From: an uncultured Spirochaetales bacterium
GTDB taxonomy: Bacteria > Spirochaetota > Spirochaetia > Sphaerochaetales > Sphaerochaetaceae
NCBI GenBank assembly: GCA_947306375.1
Contig: CAMZGJ010000030.1
Location: 1-10,448, forward strand
DNA: 10,448 nucleotides
Reading direction: 5' to 3'
Made by a program: the position numbers and the translations under genes. Of the stretch, positions 6,090-10,448 are shown piece by piece. A model generated the notes under the pieces. The model saw only the letters and a list, made by a program, of their open reading frames with translations. It was not told where the DNA came from and ran no database searches. Each line of letters begins with the position of its first letter. Position 1 is the stretch's first letter.

Positions 6090-7159
6090 TGCGTTTCCGG
6101 AACCTCCGGATAGTATGCATCCGTGTCGGGGTGGCTGGTAAAGCCGTCCGACTCTTCCTCCTGTTCATTGTTGCCCGCCATTTCGGCAAAGGCATACATG
6201 ATGGGTCTGACCGTACTCTCATCAAGTATGGTCATGCCGAAGCATTTCTTTTCCTCTCCGCTCCTGCTGAATCTTTCCTTGAGAAGGGCAAAGTTCTCAG
6301 GTGCCCCGTCCTCATCCAGCTTTGTTCCTATTATGATTTCCTTCTTCCGGAGAAGGTCCTCGGAATAGGCGCCCAGTTCGGCGCGCAGTTTGTCATACCT
6401 GTCCATGAAGTCCGGCTGTGAGCAGTCTATCAGATAGGCCAGTCCGCCGGTTCTTGAGATGTGCTTGAGGAACTTGAAGCCCATTCCCGCACCCTCGCTG
6501 GCTCCTTCAATAAGCCCCGGAATGTCTGCAAGTACAACATCCTGGTCGTTGAGCCTCATCATGCCCAACTGCGGAATTTTTGTTGTGAACGGATAGGGAG
6601 CAACCTTGCTGCGTGCATTTGTCAGCATGTTCATCAGCGAGCTCTTGCCCGCATTTGGGAAGCCGACAAAGCCTATGTCCGCTATGACCAGAAGCTCCAG
6701 TCCCACGCGCATTTCAATGCCCTTCTCACCGGGCTGTGCAAAGCGCGGTGCCTGCCTTGTGGATGTGCGGAAATGCCAGTTTCCCAGACCTCCGCGTCCG
6801 CCCTGCAGGAAGACATACCTGTCAATTCCGGTCAGGTCCTTGATTATCTCCCCCGTCCGGGCATCCTTGATTACGGTTCCCTCGGGTACCGGGATTTCCA
6901 TGTCCCTGCCGTCACGTCCGTAGCAGCGTGCTCCGCTTCCGTTTCTTCCGTTCTCCGCCCTGAAGGTCCTGATGATCTTCAGATGCGCAAGTGTTCTGAG
7001 GTTTTTCTTCACTACAAAGACAATGTCTCCGCCCCGTCCGCCGTCACCGCCGTCGGGACCTCCCTTGGGAACGAATTTTTCCCTTCTGAATGAGACACAA
7101 CCATTGCCCCCGTTTCCGGAGGCAATGTCTATATAGGTTTCATCTGAAAAACCGAACAT
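6086..7159 (-). CDS. obgE: Obg family GTPase (ribosome assembly), 357 aa
   Basis: This is the essential GTPase that helps mature the 50S subunit and links growth to nucleotide levels. Residues 1-158 are the glycine-rich Obg fold (for example FVPKGGPDGGDGGRGGD). The G domain follows: P-loop GFPNAGKSS (166-174), switch I PYPFTTKIPQLG (188-199), DIPGLIEGA (212-220), and the G4 box at 279-282. G4 reads TKLD instead of the NKxD normal in Obg. The Thr form occurs in Rho/Rac-type GTPases and still binds guanine. The G5 'SA' motif is not obvious: the region FGMTILDESTV replaces the usual 'vSA..geG'. The tail is acidic and carries no OCT domain. The gene starts 15 nt after rpmA. A weak GAG-type site precedes the ATG, but the start is fixed by the conserved N-terminus (FSDETYIDIASGNGG). 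Confidence 0.95.
   Translation of the reverse strand: MFGFSDETYIDIASGNGGNGCVSFRREKFVPKGGPDGGDGGRGGDIVFVVKKNLRTLAHLKIIRTFRAENGRNGSGARCYGRDGRDMEIPVPEGTVIKDARTGEIIKDLTGIDRYVFLQGGRGGLGNWHFRTSTRQAPRFAQPGEKGIEMRVGLELLVIADIGFVGFPNAGKSSLMNMLTNARSKVAPYPFTTKIPQLGMMRLNDQDVVLADIPGLIEGASEGAGMGFKFLKHISRTGGLAYLIDCSQPDFMDRYDKLRAELGAYSEDLLRKKEIIIGTKLDEDGAPENFALLKERFSRSGEEKKCFGMTILDESTVRPIMYAFAEMAGNNEQEEESDGFTSHPDTDAYYPEVPETQ
6096..6110 (-). promoter_or_regulatory. Hairpin enclosing the nadD ribosome-binding site
   Basis: Two self-complementary TCCGGA arms (6096-6101 and 6105-6110) flank a 3-nt loop, giving a 6-bp stem in the mRNA that ends 6 nt before the nadD ATG. The GGAGG (minus strand, 6107-6103) is partly in the stem. 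Ribosomes finishing obgE would melt it, so nadD translation may depend on obgE translation. Confidence 0.35.
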
Positions 7160-7174
7160 GAGATTTCTCTGTGC

Positions 7175-7429
7175 TTACTCTTCTGTCACAATGCTGACAT
7201 AGTGTCTGTTGTTCCTCTCGTGGAACCAGACCTTGCCGCTTGCCTTTGCGAAAAGAGTGTAGTCGGAACCGAGTCCTACGTTTTCACCTGCATGAATTCT
7301 GGTGCCGTGCTGGCGTACCAGAATCTCACCGGCCTTTACAACCTGTCCGCCGTAGCGCTTGACACCCAAACGCTGGGCATTGGAGTCTCTTCCGTTCTTT
7401 GATGAACCACCACCTTTATGATGAGCCAT
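7175..7429 (-). CDS. rpmA: 50S ribosomal protein L27 (84 aa)
   Basis: L27 sits at the peptidyl-transferase centre, where its N-terminus contacts tRNA. The sequence is canonical: [29 protein letters not shown], then [37 protein letters not shown]. It begins directly with the mature-type N-terminus. There is no 9-12 residue extension of the kind removed by the Prp protease in Firmicutes. AAGGAGG (7436-7442) overlaps the rplU stop codon and gives a 6-nt spacing. Only 11 bp separate it from rplU, so no prp gene lies between them. Confidence 0.97.
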   Translation of the reverse strand: MAHHKGGGSSKNGRDSNAQRLGVKRYGGQVVKAGEILVRQHGTRIHAGENVGLGSDYTLFAKASGKVWFHERNNRHYVSIVTEE

Positions 7430-7440
7430 TGATTGCCTCC

Positions 7441-7752
7441 TTATGCGTTCACGCTGTCAATCTTGAGAACTGAATACTGCTGTCTGTGACCCTGGGTCTT
7501 GCGGTATCCCTTTCTTCTGTGGAACTTGTAGACACGGACCTTTGCGTCCTTGAAATTGGACTGAAGGGTTGCTACAACACTAGCACCTTTAACATAGGGT
7601 GCGCCGAATTTTGCCTTGTCTCCGTCAACAACTGCAAGAACAGACTCATATGTAAGCTGGGCACCGAGCTCTGCGTTGACCAGGTCAACCTGAATCTCCT
7701 TGCCTGCTTCTGCCTTGTACTGTTTTCCGAGAATTTCTACGAGTGCGTACAT
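7441..7752 (-). CDS. rplU: 50S ribosomal protein L21 (103 aa)
   Basis: L21 binds 23S rRNA early in large-subunit assembly. [17 protein letters not shown] matches the family N-terminus, and [26 protein letters not shown] matches the conserved basic C-terminal region. Length is normal. The reading frame is open far upstream, but the start is placed at 7752 because the conserved protein begins there, because AAGGA precedes it at about 8 nt, and because the predicted promoter -10 (7786-7791) lies downstream of any longer start. It is the first gene of the seven-gene minus-strand operon. Confidence 0.96.
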   Translation of the reverse strand: MYALVEILGKQYKAEAGKEIQVDLVNAELGAQLTYESVLAVVDGDKAKFGAPYVKGASVVATLQSNFKDAKVRVYKFHRRKGYRKTQGHRQQYSVLKIDSVNA

Positions 7753-7785
7753 TTTACACATCCTTATTCTGAAATTTACAGTCAG

Positions 7786-7814
7786 GTTATATCCCGCACC
7801 GGAAAAAACATCAA
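7786..7814 (-). promoter_or_regulatory. Predicted promoter of the rplU-rpmA-obgE-nadD-yqeK-lipoprotein-rsfS operon
   Basis: On the minus strand, a TTGATG -35 box (7809-7814) is followed after 17 bp by TATAAC (7786-7791). The transcript would start near 7780, giving a leader of about 28 nt. That is too short for a ribosomal-protein autoregulatory structure. Confidence 0.6.
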
Positions 7815-7847
7815 CGCACATGGTAAAAATAATTGTCATGTTGCATC

Positions 7848-7877
7848 TTGACAACCGACCGTTCGGTAGGAAATACT
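7848..7877 (+). promoter_or_regulatory. Predicted promoter of the TetR-type regulator
   Basis: A perfect TTGACA -35 (7848-7853) is followed after 18 bp by AATACT (7872-7877). Transcription would begin near 7884, only a few bases before the regulator's ATG at 7887. This suggests a leaderless or nearly leaderless mRNA, in line with the lack of a well-placed ribosome-binding site. Confidence 0.5.
7854..7867. promoter_or_regulatory. Palindromic TetR-type operator between -35 and -10
   Basis: ACCGACCGTTCGGT has outer arms ACCGA/TCGGT around CCGT and also an inner palindrome ACCG-TT-CGGT (7858-7867). CCG/CGG palindromes of this kind are typical TetR-family operators. It fills the spacer of the regulator's own promoter, so negative autoregulation is the simple reading. 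It also lies about 40 bp upstream of the rplU -35 box. Confidence 0.6.
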
Positions 7878-7886
7878 GTCCGTGAC

Positions 7887-8429
7887 ATGAAAGACACAAG
7901 ACAGAGAATCATAGAATCCTATCTGGAAACCGGCGCTGTTGAAGGCTTTGACAAAGTCTCTCTGAGCACCATTGCATCAATGAGCGGCATAACCAAGGCC
8001 ACCGTCTTCAGCCACTTTGAGAGTTTTCAGGCCCTCAAACAGGCAGCTTTGGAGTTCTGTATCTCATCCATAAAAGCAGACAGCTTCTCGGTCAATTTCA
8101 AAGCCCGTGACCTTCAGGATCTGTTCACGGGTCTCATTAACTCCATTACGGATACATTCACAGCCTTTCCCCTCTATGCCTACCTGTCTTTTCTTGAACA
8201 GAAAAAACTGACAGACGGCACGGCAAAAGCCCTGGACGGTTCTCTCAACTCCATGCTCCGCGCCCGCATCCTTGTTGCCCTGGACTTTACGGTACAGAGG
8301 GGCTGGCTCTCCATAAATGACACGGATGCCTGTGCAGACATCCTGACCCCCTACTTCCGCAGGGGCCTTTCAACTACGGATGAATCATACTGGGACAGTC
8401 TGATGGACTTTTTAAAAGACCTGAAGTGA
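7887..8429 (+). CDS. TetR/AcrR-family transcriptional regulator (180 aa)
   Basis: The N-terminal DNA-binding domain is clear: RQRIIESYLETGAVEGFDKVSLSTIASMSGITKATVFSHFESFQALKQAAL. This matches the family pattern 'il.aA..lf...G...tt...IA..aGvs.gtlY.hF.sKe.L', with the helix-turn-helix at about residues 25-44. The C-terminal half (60-180) is the variable helical ligand and dimer domain; the ligand cannot be inferred. An in-frame ATG at 7833 is rejected because it lies upstream of the -35 box. The ATG at 7887 gives the normal TetR N-terminus. The gene stands alone: it is divergent from rplU and convergent with the diadenylate cyclase gene. Its only visible target is its own promoter, so the genes it controls may lie elsewhere. 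Confidence 0.85.
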   Translation: MKDTRQRIIESYLETGAVEGFDKVSLSTIASMSGITKATVFSHFESFQALKQAALEFCISSIKADSFSVNFKARDLQDLFTGLINSITDTFTAFPLYAYLSFLEQKKLTDGTAKALDGSLNSMLRARILVALDFTVQRGWLSINDTDACADILTPYFRRGLSTTDESYWDSLMDFLKDLK

Positions 8430-8500
8430 CCGACAATCATTGAATACTGCACACCGGCTGTTTACCGGCACTTATTGTTCTTTCCGGACTCTCCGACACA
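8430..8500. other. Convergent intergenic segment, no clear terminator
   Basis: This lies between the converging regulator and cyclase genes. It contains a direct repeat, ACCGGC-TGTTT-ACCGGC (near 8453-8469), but only a 4-bp CCGG stem and no U-run. I see no gene or convincing terminator here. Confidence 0.4.
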
Positions 8501-8610
8501 AAAGCGTACATAGACGGACATAGACAGACTGGCAAAGTGTATAGATAGACAGGCAAAGTACATAGACGGACAAACAAATGCTATAGACGGACAGGCAAAG
8601 ACAGGCAAAT
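8501..8610. repeat. Degenerate 21-bp tandem repeat array
   Basis: Consensus unit TAGACRGACAGGCAAAGTACA. Full units are at 8521-8541, 8542-8562 and 8563-8583. Partial units are at 8501-8510 (right half), 8511-8520 (left half), 8584-8600 and 8601-8609. The array abuts the stop codon of the cyclase gene. On the plus strand TAG stops break the frames. On the minus strand the frame of the cyclase gene stays open through the array, with a 7-residue periodicity (CLSVY-like). No transposase is near. Confidence 0.8.
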
Positions 8611-9710
8611 CAGCCCAAAGAGAGAACCACCTCGTTGAAGACGTGGACGCGGCCCTCGTGCTTGGTGCAGACCTTTACCACGCCGTCCTGGGAAATGACT
8701 ATTACAATTGCACCCTCAACGGAATCTGCAAAGCTGTAGCCTGAACGGTGACGTGTGCCGTTATCCGTGAATCTGGCGTTCTTGTCCTCAGTATTGTCAT
8801 TGCGCAGAAAGCACATGGCAGGCTGCTTACGCGTCATGCGGTCAGTCAGAATCTCAGCACCGAAGCCGATCAGCTCAAAGTCCTTGGTCAGGACTACGGC
8901 ACCGTCCACTGAGGTGAGTTTTGCCACAAAGTCCGCATAGGTCATAAGTTCCTTGGACCTTCCTACGGACTCCGAGTCAAAGACAAAGTCAGAGGGCAGC
9001 TTGTATTTGACGTCAATGTATTCTGCGCAGGACTCATAGTCGGGCACAATGAGCACTGCACCGCCGTGAGCATACTTTTCAGCACGCCAGATAACCCTTG
9101 AAAGGAAGGAGAACCACTCGGTCTCCGGAACGGAGGACATGGCTCTGAGCTTGTCCGCAACAAGGCTTGTGGTGAACACGTCCGTTCTGGGGAATACGCA
9201 GTTTCCGAACTTGTAGGTAACAACCGGAGTTTCACCGAAACAGCCGGCAATTACACCGGGGCCGTTGACTGCTATGTTGGGAATACGGGGCATTCTTATG
9301 CCGCCGGACTGTTGTTCTCCGGCAATGGCTTTTTCCCAGGTTGTATAGGCTACAATTATACCGCGGATGAGAAAGGGATACTCGGAAGTATCAAGAACCA
9401 GATAACTCATGGCGGGGTTGATGGCCGGAGCCAGCTTGTGGATTGATTTTACATTGAAGGGTATGGGGTTGTCGAACAGGAGGCTGTGGGAGAAGATGTA
9501 GGCATCCAGAAACTCTGACTTCGGGTCAAGGAAACAGACTCTGAATGAGGAAAAACGTCCCTCATCACGCATGCATCCTGCATCCAGAAGCACTGAACAT
9601 ACTTCGCTGAGAACCTCTTTGGGCGGCAGTTTCTGCTCTTCCTCAAGAATCAGACCCAACTTGTTGTATTCATCATAAAACGTTTCTATGAATTTTGCCG
9701 TTCTGTCCAT
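8610..9710 (-). CDS. Diadenylate cyclase (DAC/DisA_N) domain protein with N-terminal sensor-like region, 366 aa
   Basis: The C-terminal third looks like a DAC domain, which makes c-di-AMP from two ATP. Both catalytic signatures are intact: VDGAVVLTKDFELIGFGAEI with Asp269-Gly270-Ala271, and NGTRHRSGYSFADSVEGAIVIVIS with Arg320-His321-Arg322. Residues 1-255 contain no transmembrane helix, so this is not the membrane CdaA type, and there is no DisA helix-hairpin-helix C-terminus. The middle (EKYAHGGAVLIVPDYES, about 211-227) resembles the HGGTLLIVP stretch of the poorly studied DAC proteins with predicted 'DACN' sensor domains. A longer reading from 9815 would run into argS and is rejected. Met at 9710 follows a GGTGG and a promoter-like element. 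The gene lies 32 bp downstream of argS. The fold and cyclase call are good; the signal sensed is unknown. Confidence 0.8.
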   Translation of the reverse strand: MDRTAKFIETFYDEYNKLGLILEEEQKLPPKEVLSEVCSVLLDAGCMRDEGRFSSFRVCFLDPKSEFLDAYIFSHSLLFDNPIPFNVKSIHKLAPAINPAMSYLVLDTSEYPFLIRGIIVAYTTWEKAIAGEQQSGGIRMPRIPNIAVNGPGVIAGCFGETPVVTYKFGNCVFPRTDVFTTSLVADKLRAMSSVPETEWFSFLSRVIWRAEKYAHGGAVLIVPDYESCAEYIDVKYKLPSDFVFDSESVGRSKELMTYADFVAKLTSVDGAVVLTKDFELIGFGAEILTDRMTRKQPAMCFLRNDNTEDKNARFTDNGTRHRSGYSFADSVEGAIVIVISQDGVVKVCTKHEGRVHVFNEVVLSLG

Positions 9711-9728
9711 AATCAACCACCGGTTACG

Positions 9729-9757
9729 AGTATAACACAGCCCTACATCCTTTCCAA
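9729..9757 (-). promoter_or_regulatory. Possible internal promoter for the diadenylate cyclase gene
   Basis: On the minus strand, TTGGAA (9752-9757, inside the end of argS) is followed after 17 bp by TATACT (9729-9734). The transcript would start near 9722, leaving a leader of only about 12 nt. The cyclase could therefore be made independently of argS, with a very short leader. Confidence 0.45.
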
Positions 9758-10448
9758 GAAAGGAATACCAACAAGGAAGAATGCATTTTTCAGGCACTGA
9801 AGCACCATCCTGCACAGAGCAACGCGGGCGTTGATCAGAGCCGGTGTCTCTGCATTGAGAATGCGGGTGTCATGGTAGTACTTTGAGAACTTCTTTGACA
9901 GGTCATAGAGGAAGGCGCAGATATAGGACGGGTCGTACTTCTCTCCGGCCTTGGCAACAACCTCAGGGTATGAGCCAATGAGCTTGAGAATCTCCCTCTC
10001 GTCCTCCGCGGAAAGGAGGGCGGGGTCAAAGGAATCGGCGGCAGGGCCGTCATACTTGCGGAGCATGGAGCAGATGCGGGCGCCCATGTACTGCAGATAG
10101 GGGCCGGTGTTGCCGTTGAAGGACAGGCTCTCCCTTGGGTTGAAGGTTATGTCCTTGGTCGGGTCAAACTGGAGCATATAGTAGTTGATTGCGCCCAGTG
10201 CAATGTCATGAGCGGTGGCGTCAATATCTTCAAGCTCCTCTTCCCTGCCCTTTTCCATTATCTGAGCGCGGGCCATTTCTGACAGGGAGGCCATAAGGTC
10301 ATCCGCGTCCACAACCGTGCCCTCGCGGCTCTTCATCTTGCCCTCGGGGAGGAAGACCATGCCGTAGCTGAGGTGGTGGAGGTTTTTGGCCCAGGGGTAG
10401 CCCAGTTTGTCCAGAACGTGGAAGAGCACCTTGAAGTGGTACTGCTGC
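9743..10448 (-). CDS. argS: Arginyl-tRNA synthetase, C-terminal part (gene runs off the right edge)
   Basis: This class I synthetase charges tRNA-Arg. The frame is open to the window edge, beginning QQYHFKVLFHVLDKLGY, which matches the conserved 'HF.QlF.vl.klGy' just before the signature loop. HLSYGMVFLPEGKMKSREGTVVDADDL carries the KMSKS-equivalent KMKSREG. The segment AINYYMLQFDPTKDITFNPRESLSFNGNTGPYLQYMGARICSML is the usual stretch leading into the anticodon-binding DALR domain, which ends LVGIPFLERM at the expected C-terminus. The GTG at 10429 that opens the longest visible frame is an internal Val, not a start; the true start lies outside the window. About 235 C-terminal residues are present. 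Confidence 0.95.
   Translation of the reverse strand, partial: QQYHFKVLFHVLDKLGYPWAKNLHHLSYGMVFLPEGKMKSREGTVVDADDLMASLSEMARAQIMEKGREEELEDIDATAHDIALGAINYYMLQFDPTKDITFNPRESLSFNGNTGPYLQYMGARICSMLRKYDGPAADSFDPALLSAEDEREILKLIGSYPEVVAKAGEKYDPSYICAFLYDLSKKFSKYYHDTRILNAETPALINARVALCRMVLQCLKNAFFLVGIPFLERM

Noticed and set aside
6461..7093. Long plus-strand open frame (210 codons)
   Set aside because: It lies wholly opposite obgE, whose protein is conserved from end to end. The product shows no family pattern.
7833..7886. Earlier ATG for the TetR gene
   Set aside because: It lies upstream of the predicted -35 box and translates the operator. The normal family N-terminus starts at 7887.
7753..7899. 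Upstream extension of the rplU frame
   Set aside because: It covers the rplU promoter and the TetR promoter and operator. The conserved L21 protein starts at 7752.
8450..8475. Rho-independent terminator for the TetR gene
   Set aside because: The ACCGGC copies are direct repeats giving only a 4-bp CCGG stem, with no T-run on either strand.
8501..8610. CRISPR array
   Set aside because: The units are contiguous 21-bp tandem repeats without unique spacers, and no cas gene is present.
9711..9815. Longer N-terminus for the diadenylate cyclase
   Set aside because: It would overlap the argS 3' end by over 70 bp and has no family-like residues. The Met at 9710 has a promoter and a ribosome-binding-like site just upstream.

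Overview
The window looks like chromosomal DNA of a host- or gut-associated spirochaete, most likely a treponeme. This is inferred from three things: the gene order rplU-rpmA-obgE-nadD-yqeK-(lipoprotein)-rsfS, exported lipoproteins with short spirochaete-style lipoboxes, and a beta-barrel outer membrane protein with a C-terminal Phe. No database comparison was possible. No rRNA, tRNA, CRISPR array, insertion sequence or integrase was seen.

Layout. Positions 1-286 (minus) hold the 5' part of a lipoprotein resembling iron-type ABC-transporter binding proteins. A divergent promoter region (287-492) follows. Positions 493-4040 (plus) are a three-gene cluster: a beta-barrel outer membrane protein, a helix-turn-helix protein carrying a Fic-like domain that has lost its catalytic His and Arg, and an N-acyl-D-amino-acid deacylase (amidohydrolase). 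The last two are coupled by an ATGA overlap. Positions 3994-7752 (minus) are a compact seven-gene housekeeping operon for ribosome assembly and NAD/nucleotide metabolism: L21, L27, ObgE, NadD, YqeK, a small lipoprotein and RsfS. Most of its junctions overlap. The operon's 3' end overlaps the deacylase 3' end by 47 bp, tail to tail. A TetR-type regulator (7887-8429, plus) is divergent from rplU and has a palindromic operator inside its own promoter. Positions 8430-8609 are intergenic and hold a degenerate 21-bp tandem repeat array. Positions 8610-9710 (minus) encode a soluble diadenylate cyclase-domain protein of the type with a novel N-terminal sensor region. Positions 9743-10448 (minus) are the C-terminal part of arginyl-tRNA synthetase.

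How the genes fit together. The rplU operon is ordinary growth machinery: the large-subunit proteins L21 and L27, the 50S-assembly GTPase, the ribosome silencing factor, NAD synthesis and Ap4A breakdown. The less ordinary parts are the pseudo-Fic regulator locked to a deacylase and an outer membrane protein, and the diadenylate cyclase next to argS. These two loci are where undescribed biology is most plausible. Both remain hypotheses based on motif reading.
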